Shown: in pieces, positions 19,303 to 31,560 of the stretch
Layout: every line of letters begins with the position of its first letter
How positions within the stretch are numbered: position 1 is the stretch's first letter
Assembly: GCF_001043175.1 (NCBI RefSeq)
Contig: NZ_CP011494.1
Coordinates: forward strand, 3,472,001 to 3,536,000
Reading direction: 5' to 3'
Source of the DNA: Marinobacter psychrophilus
Lineage (GTDB): Bacteria > Pseudomonadota > Gammaproteobacteria > Pseudomonadales > Oleiphilaceae
Length of the DNA: 64,000 nt
The notes under the pieces: generated by a model
Databases searched by the model: none
What the model was told of the DNA's origin: nothing
What the model saw: the letters and a program-made list of their open reading frames with translations, nothing else
Translations under genes and position numbers: made by a program

Positions 19303-22300
19303 TTATTTTCCTGAGTGCAAATCCTGAAGGCGGCGAACCGTACGCTCCGGACCAAACTTAATGGCCCGACAGAAGGCTTCGCCACCTGCCAGGGTGGTGG
19401 TGTAACTGATTTTAGCCTGCAACGCGGACTGGCGAATCTGGGACGAATCCGACACCGCTTTACGGCCCTCGGTGGTATTGATCACCAGCTGGACCTTGCC
19501 ATTTTTGATGGCATCCACAATATGCGGGCGACCTTCGTGAACCTTGTTCACCAACGCTACCTCTACGCCCGCTTTGCGCAGCGCTGCGGCGGTGCCGGTG
19601 GTTGCAATTATCGTGAAACCACAGTCAACCAGCGAGCGCGCTACGTGCTCGGCGCCGTGCTTGTCGACATCACGCAGTGACATGAAGGCAACGCCCGCGG
19701 ATGGCAGGCGCTCGCCAGCAGCCAGCACGGCTTTGCCAAAGGCTTCGTCAAAGCTGTCGCCAATCCCCATCACCTCGCCGGTGGACTTCATTTCCGGCCC
19801 AAGAATAGGGTCAACCGCGGGAAACTTGTTGAACGGGAACACCGACTCTTTCACCGAGTAATGCGCCGGTATAATTTCTTGGGTAAAGCCCTGGTCCGCC
19901 AACGATGTGCCCGCCATAACACGTGCGGCCACTTTAGCCAAAGACACGCCGATGGCCTTAGACACAAACGGCACGGTACGCGATGCACGGGGATTCACTT
20001 CGATCACGTAAATGTCGCCGTCTTGCCATGCCAGCTGCACGTTCATAAGACCGACCACGTTCAACGCCAGGGCCATCTGTTTGACGGCGTCGCGCATGGC
20101 GTTCTGAACATCTGCGGGCAAGCTGTAGGGCGGCAATGAACACGCCGAGTCACCGGAGTGAATACCCGCCTGCTCGATGTGCTGCATGATACCGCCAATG
20201 ACCACATCTTTGCCGTCGCAGATGGCGTCTATATCCACCTCAATCGCAGCGTTCAGGAAGTGGTCCAGTAATACCGGGCTGTCGTTGGATACCAGCACAG
20301 CGCTGCGCATATAACGCTCAAGCTCTTCCTCGCCATAGACAATTTCCATGGCGCGGCCGCCCAGCACGTAAGACGGGCGGACGACCAGCGGATACCCAAT
20401 CTTGCGGGCGGCAATAACGCCTTCTTCGTGGCTGCGCACGGTTGCGTTTTCGGGCTGCTTCAGGCCTAGGCCCGCAATCAGCTTCTGGAACCGCTCGCGG
20501 TCTTCGGCGCAGTCAATGGCGTCCGGGCTGGTGCCTATAATAGGTACGCCAGCGGCTTCCAGGCCGCGGGCCAGCTTCAACGGAGTTTGACCACCGTACT
20601 GCACAATCACACCCTTGGGTTTTTCAACGTGGATAATTTCCAGCACGTCTTCGAGGGTGATCGGCTCAAAATACAAACGGTCAGAGGTGTCGTAATCGGT
20701 CGACACAGTTTCCGGGTTGCAGTTGATCATGATGGTTTCATAACCATCTTCGCGCATCGCCAGGGCCGCATGTACGCAACAGTAATCAAACTCGATGCCC
20801 TGACCAATACGGTTAGGGCCACCGCCAATAACCACGATCTTTTCACGGTCAGTCGGGTTTGACTCACATTCTTCTTCATAACTGGAATACATGTAAGCCG
20901 TGTCTGAGGCAAATTCCGCAGCGCAGGTGTCTACACGCTTATACACGGGGCGAATACCCAGCCCGTGGCGCATGGCGCGGAAGGCGTCTTCTTTCACGCC
21001 CATCAGCTTCGCCAGACGCGCGTCAGAGAACCCCTTGCGCTTCAAGCGAAACAGGGTAGCGTGGTCCAGTTCGACCTTGCCAGACGCCTGCAGCGCCTGC
21101 TCTTCTTTAATAAGGTCTTCAATCTGCACCAGGTACCAGGGGTCTACGTGGGTCTGGCGAAATATATCCGCCACACTCTGGCCCGCGCGGAAGGCATCAC
21201 CGATGTACCAGATGCGCTCGGCACCGGGCACATTTAGCTCGCGGGTTAACGTTTGCCGGCTTTCTTCGCTGTCAAATTCCGGCAGCATTTCATCAAAGCC
21301 GTCAGAGCCTACTTCAAGGCCGCGCAGAGCTTTCTGCAACGATTCCTGGAAGGTGCGGCCAATGGCCATCACCTCACCCACCGATTTCATCTGGGTGGTC
21401 AGGCGGGCGTCGGCCTGGGGGAATTTTTCAAAGGTGAACCGTGGGATCTTGGTCACCACGTAATCAATGCTGGGCTCGAACGAAGCGGGGGTAATACCGC
21501 CGGTGATGTCGTTCTTCAACTCATCCAGGGTGTAACCGATCGCCAGCTTGGCCGCCACTTTGGCAATGGGGAAGCCGGTGGCCTTAGACGCCAGCGCCGA
21601 GGAGCGTGACACCCGCGGATTCATCTCGATCACCACCATGCGGCCGGTGTCCGGATGAATGCCAAACTGCACGTTGGAGCCGCCGGTTTCTACACCAATT
21701 TCACGCAGAACCGCCAGCGAGGCGTTACGCATGATTTGGTATTCTTTGTCAGTGAGGGTTTGCGCCGGTGCCACGGTAATGGAGTCACCGGTGTGCACGC
21801 CCATCGCGTCGAAGTTTTCAATGGCACAAACAATAATGCAGTTATCGTTTTTGTCGCGCACCACTTCCATTTCGTATTCTTTCCAACCGATCAAGGATTC
21901 GTCAATCAGCAGTTCGCTGGTGGGCGACAGATCCAGCCCACGAATGCAGATTTCTTCGAACTCTCCACGATTGTACGCAATACCGCCGCCGGAGCCGCCC
22001 ATGGTGAAAGAGGGACGGATGATGCACGGAAAGCCAACGTTGTCGGCAATGCGGTGGGCTTCTTCCAGATTGTGAGCAATGTCGGCACGGGGACACTCAA
22101 GGCCAATGGATTTCATAGCCTTGTCAAAACGACTGCGGTCTTCAGCTTTGTCGATGGTATCGGCGTTAGCACCGATCATTTCAACGCCGTATTTAGCCAG
22201 TACGCCGTGCTTTTCCAGATCCAGCGCACAGTTCAACGCGGTTTGCCCGCCCATGGTCGGCAGCAGAGCATCAGGCCTTTCTTTTTCAATAATCTTGGCA

Positions 22301-22521
22301 ACCGTTGACCAGATAATCGGCTCGATGTAGGTAGCATCGGCCATGGCCGGGTCGGTCATAATGGTAGCCGGGTTGGAGTTAACCAGGATCACCCGGTAGC
22401 CCTCCTCGCGCAGAGCCTTACAGGCCTGAGCGCCGGAATAGTCGAATTCACACGCCTGCCCGATCACGATAGGGCCTGCTCCCAGGATCAGGATGCTTTT
22501 AATGTCGGTACGTTTTGGCAT
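19303..22521 (-). CDS. carB: Carbamoyl-phosphate synthase large subunit
   Basis: A 1072-residue enzyme making carbamoyl phosphate for arginine and pyrimidines. It is an internal duplication of two ATP-grasp halves: the carboxyphosphate domain (1-400, [22 protein letters not shown]), the oligomerisation domain (400-550), the carbamoyl-phosphate domain (550-935, [20 protein letters not shown]) and the C-terminal allosteric MGS-like domain (FMSLRDVDK onward). Ammonia comes from CarA. Length and order match the family. Confidence 0.98.
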   Translation of the reverse strand: MPKRTDIKSILILGAGPIVIGQACEFDYSGAQACKALREEGYRVILVNSNPATIMTDPAMADATYIEPIIWSTVAKIIEKERPDALLPTMGGQTALNCALDLEKHGVLAKYGVEMIGANADTIDKAEDRSRFDKAMKSIGLECPRADIAHNLEEAHRIADNVGFPCIIRPSFTMGGSGGGIAYNRGEFEEICIRGLDLSPTSELLIDESLIGWKEYEMEVVRDKNDNCIIVCAIENFDAMGVHTGDSITVAPAQTLTDKEYQIMRNASLAVLREIGVETGGSNVQFGIHPDTGRMVVIEMNPRVSRSSALASKATGFPIAKVAAKLAIGYTLDELKNDITGGITPASFEPSIDYVVTKIPRFTFEKFPQADARLTTQMKSVGEVMAIGRTFQESLQKALRGLEVGSDGFDEMLPEFDSEESRQTLTRELNVPGAERIWYIGDAFRAGQSVADIFRQTHVDPWYLVQIEDLIKEEQALQASGKVELDHATLFRLKRKGFSDARLAKLMGVKEDAFRAMRHGLGIRPVYKRVDTCAAEFASDTAYMYSSYEEECESNPTDREKIVVIGGGPNRIGQGIEFDYCCVHAALAMREDGYETIMINCNPETVSTDYDTSDRLYFEPITLEDVLEIIHVEKPKGVIVQYGGQTPLKLARGLEAAGVPIIGTSPDAIDCAEDRERFQKLIAGLGLKQPENATVRSHEEGVIAARKIGYPLVVRPSYVLGGRAMEIVYGEEELERYMRSAVLVSNDSPVLLDHFLNAAIEVDIDAICDGKDVVIGGIMQHIEQAGIHSGDSACSLPPYSLPADVQNAMRDAVKQMALALNVVGLMNVQLAWQDGDIYVIEVNPRASRTVPFVSKAIGVSLAKVAARVMAGTSLADQGFTQEIIPAHYSVKESVFPFNKFPAVDPILGPEMKSTGEVMGIGDSFDEAFGKAVLAAGERLPSAGVAFMSLRDVDKHGAEHVARSLVDCGFTIIATTGTAAALRKAGVEVALVNKVHEGRPHIVDAIKNGKVQLVINTTEGRKAVSDSSQIRQSALQAKISYTTTLAGGEAFCRAIKFGPERTVRRLQDLHSGK

Positions 22522-22616
22522 GTCTTGGTCAACCTGTCAGCAACTTTAATGTCTTGCAGCGCGGTGCGCAGCGCCTGTTTGCGCGAGGCCATTGGCTGAC
22601 CTCACTCGCCTTTACT

Positions 22617-23747
22617 CTAAGCGCGCCGGGCTTCCATCGAGCGAATAAACTCGTCAAACAGTGGCGCCACATCGTGGGGACCAGGGCTGGCTTCCGGGTG
22701 ACCCTGAAAGCTAAACGCGGCTTTATCGGTGCGGCGCAAACCTTGCAGGGTGCCATCAAACAGCGACTTGTGAGTTGCCTTCAGGTTCGCCGGCAGGCTG
22801 GCCTCGTCTACGGCAAAACCGTGATTCTGGCTAGTAATCATGACGGTTCCATCGGCCAGGCACTGCACCGGATGGTTAGCACCGTGGTGGCCGTGGTTCA
22901 TCTTCATGGTTTTGGCACCGCTAGCCAAGGCCAGAAGCTGATGACCCAAGCAAATACCAAACACCGGCAGGTCGGCTTCCAAAATGTCCTGAATGGCTTT
23001 TATGGCGTAATCGCAGGGCTCAGGATCACCGGGGCCGTTGGACAAGAACACGCCGTCCGGATTCATCGCCAACACCTCGGCTGCAGGCGTTTGTGCCGGC
23101 ACAACGGTGATGTCGCAACCGCGCGATGCCAGCATGCGCAGAATGTTCAGTTTAATACCGTAGTCGTAAGCTACGATTTTAAAGTGTGGGCTGTCCTGCT
23201 GACCGTAACCATTGACCAGATCCCACTCCGTTTCTGTCCAGTGGCTAATGCTTTTCGAGCTGACTTCTTTCGCCAGATCCATTCCTTTCAACCCCGGGAA
23301 AACTCTTGCCAATTCCAGAGCACGTTCGGCAGTAGCGCTTTCGCCGGCGACAACGGCACCGCTCTGGGAGCCTTTGTCGCGCAGAATTCGGGTCAGGCGA
23401 CGGGTGTCAATATCGGCAATGCCCACAATATTGTTGTCGCGCAAATAGCCATCCAGGCTCTGGGTGCTGCGCCAATTACTGGCTGCCAGTGGCAGATCGC
23501 GAATGATCAGAGCGGCGGCGTGTATGCGGTCTGATTCCACGTCTTCCGGGTTGACGCCGGTGTTGCCAATGTGCGGATACGTAAGTGTCACCAGTTGGCG
23601 AGCGTAGGAAGGGTCGGTCAGTATTTCTTGATAGCCGGTCATGGCGGTGTTAAACACCACTTCACCGCTGGTTTCGCCGTCAGCGCCAATAGCGGTGCCG
23701 TAAAACAGGCTGCCGTCTGCGAGTGCAAGGATTGCGGGAGTACTCAA
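22617..23747 (-). CDS. carA: Carbamoyl-phosphate synthase small subunit
   Basis: A 376-residue glutaminase subunit passing ammonia to CarB. The N-terminal domain carries [11 protein letters not shown], and the C-terminal class I amidotransferase has the nucleophile in FGICLGHQ and the His/Glu pair in [14 protein letters not shown] place the start at TTG 23747 ([13 protein letters not shown]): GAGGA lies eight bases upstream and relatives begin there. An ATG five codons earlier would also fit. A near-consensus promoter lies at 23925-23953. Confidence 0.96.
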   Translation of the reverse strand: MSTPAILALADGSLFYGTAIGADGETSGEVVFNTAMTGYQEILTDPSYARQLVTLTYPHIGNTGVNPEDVESDRIHAAALIIRDLPLAASNWRSTQSLDGYLRDNNIVGIADIDTRRLTRILRDKGSQSGAVVAGESATAERALELARVFPGLKGMDLAKEVSSKSISHWTETEWDLVNGYGQQDSPHFKIVAYDYGIKLNILRMLASRGCDITVVPAQTPAAEVLAMNPDGVFLSNGPGDPEPCDYAIKAIQDILEADLPVFGICLGHQLLALASGAKTMKMNHGHHGANHPVQCLADGTVMITSQNHGFAVDEASLPANLKATHKSLFDGTLQGLRRTDKAAFSFQGHPEASPGPHDVAPLFDEFIRSMEARRA

Positions 23748-23924
23748 GGCTTCTATCCTCATCGAGTGGCGTCATGTTCGTCATGAACGGGAGCGTAGGC
23801 GCAAATTCAGGTCGCAAAAAAGCGAGAGGGAGTGGTGGCTCCGTCCCGCTGTTTTGTCCTACGGGAAGGAAAGATGTTTCCCGTGGTGCTGTAAAGTCGA
23901 CGCTTGCTGCAGTTAATGCACTCT

Positions 23925-23953
23925 ATTATAGAAAATAAGGCGCTTTTTGTCCA
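23925..23953 (-). promoter_or_regulatory. Sigma-70 promoter for carA-carB-greA
   Basis: On the minus strand TGGACA, 17 bases, then a perfect TATAAT, about 180 bases upstream of carA and just past the dapB stop. The long leader may carry arginine or pyrimidine control, but no operator was recognised. Confidence 0.7.
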
Positions 23954-23974
23954 TGAGGAATCCGCCCGGTGGCG

Positions 23975-24778
<804 letters not shown>

Positions 24779-24836
24779 CTATAAACCCTCAGTTCTTGCA
24801 CCTGTTTAAGTCCTCAGTAATCGCCTCTGCGTATCC

Positions 24837-25964
24837 TCAGAACTTGGTTTCGTCGAAGAAGCTCTTCACACCTCTAAACCACGATGTTTTCTTTGGACCA
24901 TGCTGGTCGCCGTCACCGCTGTCGAGGGTATCCTGAAACTCATTCAAAAGTTCTTTCTGGCGCTTGGTCAGACGTACCGGGGTTTCAATGGTCACCCGAC
25001 ACAGCAAGTCGCCAGCACCGCCACCGCGCACCGGCGCCACGCCTTTGTTGCGCAGCCGGAACAATTTTCCGGTTTGGGTCTCGGCCGGTATTTTTAGCTT
25101 AACGCGCCCATCCAGCGTTGGCACTTCCAGCTCACCACCCAAAGCGGCATCAACAATGCTGATGGGCACTTCGCAATACAGGTTACGCCCGTCGCGGGTG
25201 AAGATGGAATGTTCGCGCACGGCCATTTGCACATACAAGTCGCCAGCAGGGCCGCCCTCTATGCCCATTTCGCCTTCACCAGACAAACGGATGCGGTCGC
25301 CAGTATCCACGCCGGGGGGCACTTTAACCGATAAGGTTTTCTCTTCTTTCACCCGGCCCTGACCGTGGCACTTACTGCACGGATTCTTAATAACCTTACC
25401 CGCACCACGGCAGGTAGGGCACGCTTGCTGCACAGTGAAAAAGCCCTGCTGCATGCGCACTTGGCCCATACCTTTACAGGTACCACAGGTTTCAGGACGC
25501 GAGCCTTTCTCGGCACCATTGCCATCACAGGCTTCGCATTCACGATGGCCAGGAATGGTGATTTTAACCGTTCTACCTTTAACGGCTTCTTCTAAGTCCA
25601 GGTCCAGGGTGTAGCGTAAATCGGAGCCGCGGGTGTTGCGGCCACGGCCACCACCGCCTCCAAAAATATCGCCAAATACGTCGCCAAAAATATCCGAGAA
25701 ATTCCCATTACCGCCACCAAAGCCACCGCTGCCCTGACCGTCAACGCCGGCATGACCAAACTGGTTGTAGGCCGCTCGTTTGTTAGCGTCTGCGAGTACT
25801 TCGTAGGCTTCACTGGCTTCTTTGAATTTGTTGTCGGCGTCTTTATCGTCCGGGTTGCGGTCCGGGTGATATTTCATTGCAAGCTTGCGATACGCCCGCT
25901 TTACTTCTTTGTCGTCCGCGTCCCGGCTCACGCCGAGAGTCTCGTAATAGTCGCGCTTGGCCAT
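24837..25964 (-). CDS. dnaJ: Chaperone DnaJ
   Basis: A 375-residue Hsp40 co-chaperone that loads substrates on DnaK and stimulates its ATPase. The J domain (1-70) has HPD in YHPDRNPDD, then a Gly/Phe linker (75-115). The zinc-binding region has four CxxCxGxG repeats ([32 protein letters not shown]), followed by the two C-terminal substrate domains. It is the last chaperone gene of the grpE-dnaK-dnaJ operon, 82 bases after dnaK with a hairpin between. Confidence 0.98.
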   Translation of the reverse strand: MAKRDYYETLGVSRDADDKEVKRAYRKLAMKYHPDRNPDDKDADNKFKEASEAYEVLADANKRAAYNQFGHAGVDGQGSGGFGGGNGNFSDIFGDVFGDIFGGGGGRGRNTRGSDLRYTLDLDLEEAVKGRTVKITIPGHRECEACDGNGAEKGSRPETCGTCKGMGQVRMQQGFFTVQQACPTCRGAGKVIKNPCSKCHGQGRVKEEKTLSVKVPPGVDTGDRIRLSGEGEMGIEGGPAGDLYVQMAVREHSIFTRDGRNLYCEVPISIVDAALGGELEVPTLDGRVKLKIPAETQTGKLFRLRNKGVAPVRGGGAGDLLCRVTIETPVRLTKRQKELLNEFQDTLDSGDGDQHGPKKTSWFRGVKSFFDETKF

Positions 25965-25989
25965 GCTTCAAATCCCGTGGTTATAACGA

Positions 25990-26018
25990 GGAAAACGCGG
26001 GAGCGACCCGCGTTTTCC
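25990..26018 (-). other. Strong hairpin between dnaK and dnaJ
   Basis: A perfect 12-bp inverted repeat (GGAAAACGCGGG / CCCGCGTTTTCC) with a 5-base loop lies between the dnaK stop and the dnaJ start. No T run follows on the minus strand, so it is more likely a weak attenuator or an mRNA-stabilising or processing element than a full terminator. Confidence 0.7.
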
Positions 26019-26046
26019 AACTACTGGCAAAATCTAGGTCAATCGA

Positions 26047-27972
26047 TTAACGCTTGTCGTCGTCCTTCACTTCTTCGAACTCAGCGTCAACAGCGTCATC
26101 AGCGGTGTTCGATTGGGCATTTTCCTGCCCTTCCGCCGGCTGGCCCTGCTCCGCCTGATCGGCGTACATCTTCTTGGCCAATTCGCCAGAAACTTCAGTC
26201 AGCTTCTCGGTCTTAGCCTGGATGTCGTCCTTATCAGAACCTTTCAGCGCCTCTTCCAGTTCAGTTACAGAAACTTCAATCGACTCTTTCTCGCTGTCGC
26301 TGACTTTATCGCCAGCGTCCTTTAAGGTTTTACGCACCGCGTGAACCATGGCATCGCCCTGGTTGCGGGCTTGAACCAGCTCCTCAAACTTGCGGTCTTC
26401 GTCAGCGTTTGCTTCGGCGTCACGCACCATTTTCTCGATTTCTTCATCACTCAGGCCGGACGACGCCTTGATCACGATAGACTGCTCTTTACCGGTCGCC
26501 TTGTCTTTGGCAGACACGTTCAGAATACCGTTGGCGTCGATGTCAAAAGTCACTTCGATCTGCGGCACACCGCGCGGTGCAGGCGGAATATCAGCCAAAT
26601 CGAAACGGCCCAGTGACTTGTTCTGCGTAGCTTGCTTGCGCTCGCCCTGAACCACGTGAATGGTTACCGCTGTTTGACTGTCGTCCGCGGTAGAGAAAGT
26701 CTGCGACTTCTTGGTCGGAATCGTGGTGTTCTTGTCGATCAGCGACGTGGCAACACCACCCATGGTTTCGATACCCAGGCTCAGAGGTGTTACGTCCAGC
26801 AGCAGTACGTCTTTCACATCGCCAGACAATACGGCGGCCTGAATGGCGGCGCCCATAGCAACGGCTTCATCTGGGTTAACGTCTTTGCGAGCTTCTTTAC
26901 CGAAGAACTCTTTTACTTTTTCCTGCACCAGCGGCATACGGGTTTGGCCGCCCACCAGAATCACCTCGTCAATCTGATCGAGGCTCAGACCCGAGTCTTT
27001 CAGAGCGACTTTACACGGCTCAAGAGTGCGCTGTACCAGGTCTTCCACCAACGACTCCAGCTTGGCACGAGTCAACTTGACGTTCATGTGCTTGGGGCCG
27101 CTGGCATCAGCGGTAATGTACGGCAAGTTCACGTCGGTCTGCTGGCTACTGGAAAGCTCGATTTTAGCTTTCTCACCGGCTTCTTTAAGACGCTGCATGG
27201 CCAATGAGTCGCCACGTAGATCAATACCACTGTCTTTTTTGAACTGGTCGGCCAGAAATTCGATGATTTTCATATCGAAATCTTCGCCGCCTAAGAAGGT
27301 GTCACCATTCGTGGCCAACACTTCAAACTGGTGCTCGCCGTCTACATCGGCAATTTCAATGATCGACAGGTCAAACGTACCACCGCCCAAGTCGTAAACC
27401 GCGATGGTGCGGTCGCCGCCTTTCTTGTCCATGCCGTAGGCCAGAGCAGCAGCAGTCGGCTCATTGATAATACGCTTAACGTCGAGACCGGCAATTTTGC
27501 CCGCATCTTTGGTCGCTTGGCGCTGGCTGTCGTTGAAGTATGCCGGAACGGTAATAACGGCTTCAGTCACTTTCTCGCCCAAGTAATCTTCGGCGGTTTT
27601 CTTCATTTTCTTCAGAATTTCCGCAGAAATCTGCGGCGGAGCCATTTTCTGGCCTTTTACATCGACCCAAGCATCGCCGTTATCAGCCTTGGCGATCTTG
27701 TAAGGCACCATTTTGATGTCTTTTTGCACAACATCGTCTTCAAAACGACGGCCGATTAAACGTTTGATCGCATAAAGAGTGTTATACGGGTTGGTAACAG
27801 CCTGACGCTTGGCAGACTGACCCACCAGAATTTCGTTGTCGTCGGTATAGGCGATTATCGATGGCGTAGTCCGATCGCCTTCGGAATTTTCAATAACCCT
27901 GACCTTGCCACCGTCCATAACGGCGATGCAAGAGTTGGTTGTGCCTAAGTCAATACCGATAATTCTGCTCAT
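26047..27972 (-). CDS. dnaK: Chaperone DnaK (Hsp70)
   Basis: A 641-residue ATP-dependent chaperone. The ATPase domain begins [16 protein letters not shown] and includes [15 protein letters not shown] and the adenosine motif [13 protein letters not shown] linker [15 protein letters not shown] precedes the substrate domain, followed by the helical lid and an acidic C-terminus ending EEVKDDDKR. The order grpE-dnaK-dnaJ is kept. Confidence 0.99.
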   Translation of the reverse strand: MSRIIGIDLGTTNSCIAVMDGGKVRVIENSEGDRTTPSIIAYTDDNEILVGQSAKRQAVTNPYNTLYAIKRLIGRRFEDDVVQKDIKMVPYKIAKADNGDAWVDVKGQKMAPPQISAEILKKMKKTAEDYLGEKVTEAVITVPAYFNDSQRQATKDAGKIAGLDVKRIINEPTAAALAYGMDKKGGDRTIAVYDLGGGTFDLSIIEIADVDGEHQFEVLATNGDTFLGGEDFDMKIIEFLADQFKKDSGIDLRGDSLAMQRLKEAGEKAKIELSSSQQTDVNLPYITADASGPKHMNVKLTRAKLESLVEDLVQRTLEPCKVALKDSGLSLDQIDEVILVGGQTRMPLVQEKVKEFFGKEARKDVNPDEAVAMGAAIQAAVLSGDVKDVLLLDVTPLSLGIETMGGVATSLIDKNTTIPTKKSQTFSTADDSQTAVTIHVVQGERKQATQNKSLGRFDLADIPPAPRGVPQIEVTFDIDANGILNVSAKDKATGKEQSIVIKASSGLSDEEIEKMVRDAEANADEDRKFEELVQARNQGDAMVHAVRKTLKDAGDKVSDSEKESIEVSVTELEEALKGSDKDDIQAKTEKLTEVSGELAKKMYADQAEQGQPAEGQENAQSNTADDAVDAEFEEVKDDDKR

Positions 27973-28063
27973 TGAATCACTCCAAATCTTTCTGAATGCT
28001 GGGGCCGGAGGATCACTCCGGACTGTTCTGGTTAAAAGCTATATTGGCGCTTTAAGCTATTTT

Positions 28064-28672
28064 TCAAGCCTGCTCATCAATTTTTGGTGCATCTTGAGGC
28101 TTGGCCACCATCACCATGGCTGGCCGTACAACCCTGCCATTCAACAAATAGCCTTTCTGCATAACCGCAACCACGCTGTTTGGCTCGGCGTTGGGCGCTG
28201 GCACCATAGACATCGCCTCATGGTATTGCGGATCAAACGGTTCGCCGACAGGATTCAGGCGCTCAACGTTAAACTTCTTGAGGCCAGACAAGAACATATC
28301 GAGGGTAAGCTCTACGCCTTGGCGAATGGACGCCACCAAGTCGCCGGAAGATTCATGGCCTTCGGTGCTTTCAACCGCTTTTTCCAGACTGTCTACCACC
28401 GGCAACAGTTCCTTGACGAACTTTTCTACCGCAAATTTGTGGGCTTTTTCAACGTCGTTCTCAGCGCGACGGCGTACATTCTGCATTTCTGCATGCGAAC
28501 GCAGCACCTGCTCCTGAAACTCTTGGACCTGCGCCTGCAGTGCTTCAAGGTCGGCGGATGGCGAGCTTTCTGGCTCTCCCTCGGCTGCTTCTACGTTTTC
28601 TTCTGCGGCTTTGTCTACGGCTTGTTGCAGCTCATCTACAAATTGCTCGTTGCGTTCTTCGTCAGTGCTCAT
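28064..28672 (-). CDS. grpE: Nucleotide exchange factor GrpE
   Basis: A 202-residue dimeric exchange factor for DnaK. An acidic N-terminus precedes a long coiled coil (about 40-120, with [19 protein letters not shown]) and the C-terminal beta domain ([36 protein letters not shown]). The start is ATG 28672 with AGGAGT upstream; the longer frame adds 13 unrelated residues. A sigma-32-type promoter lies 100 bases upstream. Confidence 0.98.
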   Translation of the reverse strand: MSTDEERNEQFVDELQQAVDKAAEENVEAAEGEPESSPSADLEALQAQVQEFQEQVLRSHAEMQNVRRRAENDVEKAHKFAVEKFVKELLPVVDSLEKAVESTEGHESSGDLVASIRQGVELTLDMFLSGLKKFNVERLNPVGEPFDPQYHEAMSMVPAPNAEPNSVVAVMQKGYLLNGRVVRPAMVMVAKPQDAPKIDEQA

Positions 28673-28771
28673 GACTACTCCTGGTGAATAAAATACGGCC
28701 GGTAAGACCACGGCCTACTCTCTATAATCAGAAAACCGCCATAACGGCCGGAACGAGGTATTTGCAAGTCG

Positions 28772-28799
28772 ATATGGGGCCCCGCGACGCAGTTTCAAC
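28772..28799 (-). promoter_or_regulatory. Sigma-32 heat-shock promoter of grpE-dnaK-dnaJ
   Basis: On the minus strand GTTGAAA, a 13-base spacer, then CCCCATAT. This is close to the E. coli RpoH consensus (CTTGAAA, 13-15 bases, CCCCATNT) and is correctly placed for the chaperone operon. Confidence 0.85.
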
Positions 28800-28841
28800 C
28801 AATACGCGATGCATTTTGCAACAAAGTTGACACCACAGAGT

Positions 28842-28894
28842 TTGCATCAACCCAAAAGCCTGTATATATTTACAGTCACTGTATGAAAAAACAG
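28842..28894 (+). promoter_or_regulatory. recN promoter with two LexA boxes
   Basis: TTGCAT, 17 bases, TATATT (28842-28870) forms the core promoter. A LexA box CTGTATATATTTACAG at 28860-28875 covers the -10, and a second, CTGTATGAAAAAACAG, lies at 28879-28894, three bases further. Both fit CTGT-N8-ACAG. recN is a strongly SOS-induced gene in E. coli, also with several LexA sites. Confidence 0.9.
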
Positions 28895-28922
28895 TATCCA
28901 GACATCGAGCGGAGGTTTCAGC

Positions 28923-30599
28923 ATGCTCACACAGCTAACGGTTTCCAATTACGCCATCGCGGAACGGGTGGAACTGCACTTCCATAAAGGCATGACCGCC
29001 CTTACCGGGGAAACCGGTGCCGGCAAATCGATTGTGCTGGATGCGCTTGGCCTTGCCATGGGAGGACGCGCAGACGCCGGCGCCGTGCGTTATGGTGCGA
29101 AGCGGGCTGACATTACCGCCACCTTCGATATTTCAGCTATTACGGCTGCGCGCAGTTGGCTGGAACAGCAAGAGTTGGACGATCATAACGACTGCATTTT
29201 ACGCCGCGCCATCAGCCGCGACGGCCGCTCCCGCGCCTACATCAACGGCCAACCCTGCCCGCTAAGCCACTTGAAAGAACTGGGTGGCCTGCTAATGGAC
29301 ATTCACAGCCAGCACCAACATCAATCCTTACTGCGCAAGGATACCCACCGCACCTTGCTGGATGAATACGCCGGGGCCGATGAACTGGCAGGGCAAACCC
29401 GTCAAGCCTGGAGTAGGTGGAATAAAACCCGCCAAAAAATGGTCGAGCGCCAAAACAACGCCGATGAAACTGAGGCCCGACTGCAACTGTTGCGCTATCA
29501 AGTAGAAGAGCTGGATCGCCTGAATCTGCAAGAGCTAGAGCAGCAGCAGCTGGAACAGCAACAACAGGAGTTAAGCCAGGCTGACACCATTTTGCACCAT
29601 AGCAATCAGGCGGCTTTACTGTGCTCAGAAGACGACACCAGCGCTGCCGCACTGGTGCGCCAGGTGCTCCAGCAACTTGGGCAGCTGCCAACGGAAATTC
29701 CAGCGCTGGCCGACACTCTGCAAATGCTGGGCGAAGCGCAGATACAAATCAGCGAAGCCGGCGACAATCTGCGCCGCTTTGTTGATGATTACGAAGCCGA
29801 CCCGCAGCACCTTGCAGAAATAGAAGATCGCTTGAGTGCGATTTATCAGATGGCGCGCAAGCATCGCATCATGCCCGAACAACTGTTCGAGCTGCACCAG
29901 CGGCTGAACGGCGAGCTGGCCGATCTGGACGGCGGCGCAGGCAGTCTGGAGCAGCTTCAGGCAGAATTGGACGAGCAGCTACTGGAATACAACGCGCTGG
30001 CCGATGAACTGACACAGTTGCGCCGGCAAGTGGCGGTAAATCTGGACGTCCGCGTAGCAGCAGAATTGGCTCAACTGAGCATGCCTAATGTGCAGTTTGT
30101 AACGCAGCTGGCCGACAACCGTGACGAACCGGCGGCTCATGGCCACGAAGACATCGAATTTCTGGTTAGCGCCAATCCCGGCCAGCCAGCGCGACCACTG
30201 GCGAAAGTCGCCTCGGGCGGCGAGCTTTCGCGGATCAGTCTGGCCATTCAAGTGGTGGTAGCGCAAACCTCTACCACACCGACACTAGTGTTCGACGAAG
30301 TAGACGTGGGGATTGGCGGTGGCACCGCCGAAGTCGTTGGCAAACTACTGCGGGCACTCGGCGAAAACGGCCAGGTGTTGTGTGTCACCCACTTGCCACA
30401 AGTGGCAGCCCAGTGCCATCAACACCTGTTCGTTAGCAAGTTCACAGAGCAGGAAGCCACCTTCTCGAAAATTGAAACCCTGGACGATCAGGGCCGGATC
30501 AGCGAAGTCGCCCGTATGCTGGGCGGCGTAGATATGACAGAACAGACCATTGCCCACGCCAAAGAAATGTACAGCAAGGGACAGGCTACCCATCACTGA
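28923..30599 (+). CDS. recN: DNA repair protein RecN
   Basis: A 558-residue SMC-like ATPase for double-strand break repair. Walker A GETGAGKS lies at 29-36; a central glutamine-rich coiled coil spans about 160-370; the ABC signature SGGELSRISLA and Walker B TLVFDEVDVGIGG are in the C-terminal head. GGAGG precedes the ATG. Tandem LexA boxes upstream indicate SOS control. A terminator follows at 30634-30663. Confidence 0.98.
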   Translation: MLTQLTVSNYAIAERVELHFHKGMTALTGETGAGKSIVLDALGLAMGGRADAGAVRYGAKRADITATFDISAITAARSWLEQQELDDHNDCILRRAISRDGRSRAYINGQPCPLSHLKELGGLLMDIHSQHQHQSLLRKDTHRTLLDEYAGADELAGQTRQAWSRWNKTRQKMVERQNNADETEARLQLLRYQVEELDRLNLQELEQQQLEQQQQELSQADTILHHSNQAALLCSEDDTSAAALVRQVLQQLGQLPTEIPALADTLQMLGEAQIQISEAGDNLRRFVDDYEADPQHLAEIEDRLSAIYQMARKHRIMPEQLFELHQRLNGELADLDGGAGSLEQLQAELDEQLLEYNALADELTQLRRQVAVNLDVRVAAELAQLSMPNVQFVTQLADNRDEPAAHGHEDIEFLVSANPGQPARPLAKVASGGELSRISLAIQVVVAQTSTTPTLVFDEVDVGIGGGTAEVVGKLLRALGENGQVLCVTHLPQVAAQCHQHLFVSKFTEQEATFSKIETLDDQGRISEVARMLGGVDMTEQTIAHAKEMYSKGQATHH

Positions 30600-30633
30600 C
30601 AGCATTCCCCCCCTCTCTATCCTGAGAGTTTTC

Positions 30634-30663
30634 GGGGCGGGCCAGAACCCCGCCCCCTTTTTT
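30634..30663 (+). terminator. Terminator after recN
   Basis: A GC-rich 8-bp stem GGGGCGGG / CCCGCCCC (30634-30641 and 30649-30656) followed by C and six T residues. Confidence 0.9.
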
Positions 30664-30695
30664 GCGCTTGGGAAAGTGCTTGAGTATGAGTTGGC

Positions 30696-31106
30696 TTATG
30701 GCTTGATGGGTTTTACATACAACGTCAGGCTGTGATCGACAATCTCATAACCGTGCTCGGCTGCAATGATTTGCTGGCGATCTTCAATAACCTGATCAAA
30801 AAACTCGATGACTTTTCCCGTTTCGGTACATACGATATGGTCGTGATGGTCTTCGCTCGCCATTTCGAATACAGCATGGCCGCCTTCAAAGTTGTGCCGC
30901 AGCACCAGGCCCGCTGATTCAAATTGGGTCAATACACGGTAAACGGTCGCCAGCCCTACATCGTCACCCTGTTCCAGAAGCTTTTTATAGACATCTTCTG
31001 CGCTCATGTGGTGCTGCGTGGCGCTTTCAAGAATACCGAAGATTTTAACCCGTGGAAGAGTAACCTTCAGACCGACTTTTCGTAATTCGGCGTTTTCAGA
31101 TGGCAT
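30696..31106 (-). CDS. fur: Ferric uptake regulator Fur
   Basis: A 136-residue iron-responsive repressor. The winged helix (LRKVGLKVTLPRVKIF, MSAEDVYKKLLEQG, GLATVYRVLTQFE) is followed by the metal-binding dimer domain with GGHAVFEM and HHDHIVC. As in P. aeruginosa Fur, only one Cys stands in the place of the E. coli CxxC pair. The start is ATG 31106; the longer frame overlaps the bamE promoter. The gene is divergent from bamE, the conserved arrangement. Confidence 0.97.
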   Translation of the reverse strand: MPSENAELRKVGLKVTLPRVKIFGILESATQHHMSAEDVYKKLLEQGDDVGLATVYRVLTQFESAGLVLRHNFEGGHAVFEMASEDHHDHIVCTETGKVIEFFDQVIEDRQQIIAAEHGYEIVDHSLTLYVKPIKP

Positions 31107-31121
31107 ATTACTATTCACTCG

Positions 31122-31150
31122 TTGGTGTGCCTTACGGCTTCCGGTATGAT
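31122..31150 (+). promoter_or_regulatory. Sigma-70 promoter for bamE
   Basis: TTGGTG, a 17-base spacer, then TATGAT, about 80 bases upstream of the bamE start and just upstream of fur on the other strand. Confidence 0.65.
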
Positions 31151-31228
31151 GGGGCCGCCATTTTAGGATCAACCCGTGCTACATCTGCCATTGGCAGGCA
31201 TTTTCAAGATAGAGGAATTCCCCCGGCG

Positions 31229-31555
31229 ATGCAAAAGCTTATAGCTCTTATTCTGACTCTTTTTCTGGCTGGCTGTGCCTTTCCCGGCGTTTACAAAATC
31301 AACGTCCAACAAGGCAATATTGTCACCAACGAAGAGCTGGCCGCACTGACGGAAGGCATGCCCCGCAGTCAGGTTCGCGCAGTGATGGGCACACCGCTGA
31401 TGCTCAACCCTGTTGACACATCAAGGGAATATTACGTTTACACGTTCCAGCGTGCAGGCGGAGACATCGAAGAACAGCGCATTATCGTGTATTACGATGA
31501 TGACCGTTTCTCCCGCTACGAAGCACAACTGCTGGAAGAAACGCCCGCCTACTAA
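31229..31555 (+). CDS. bamE: Outer membrane assembly lipoprotein BamE (OmlA)
   Basis: A 108-residue lipoprotein of the BAM complex that inserts beta-barrel proteins. The short signal MQKLIALILTLFLAGC carries the lipobox LAGC with Cys16; FPGVYKINVQQGN, GMPRSQVRAVMGTPL and YYVYTFQ are family marks. The start is ATG 31229; the 43 extra residues of the longer frame run through the promoter. The strong terminator at 31561 ends the transcript. Confidence 0.96.
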   Translation: MQKLIALILTLFLAGCAFPGVYKINVQQGNIVTNEELAALTEGMPRSQVRAVMGTPLMLNPVDTSREYYVYTFQRAGGDIEEQRIIVYYDDDRFSRYEAQLLEETPAY

Positions 31556-31560
31556 GGCTA

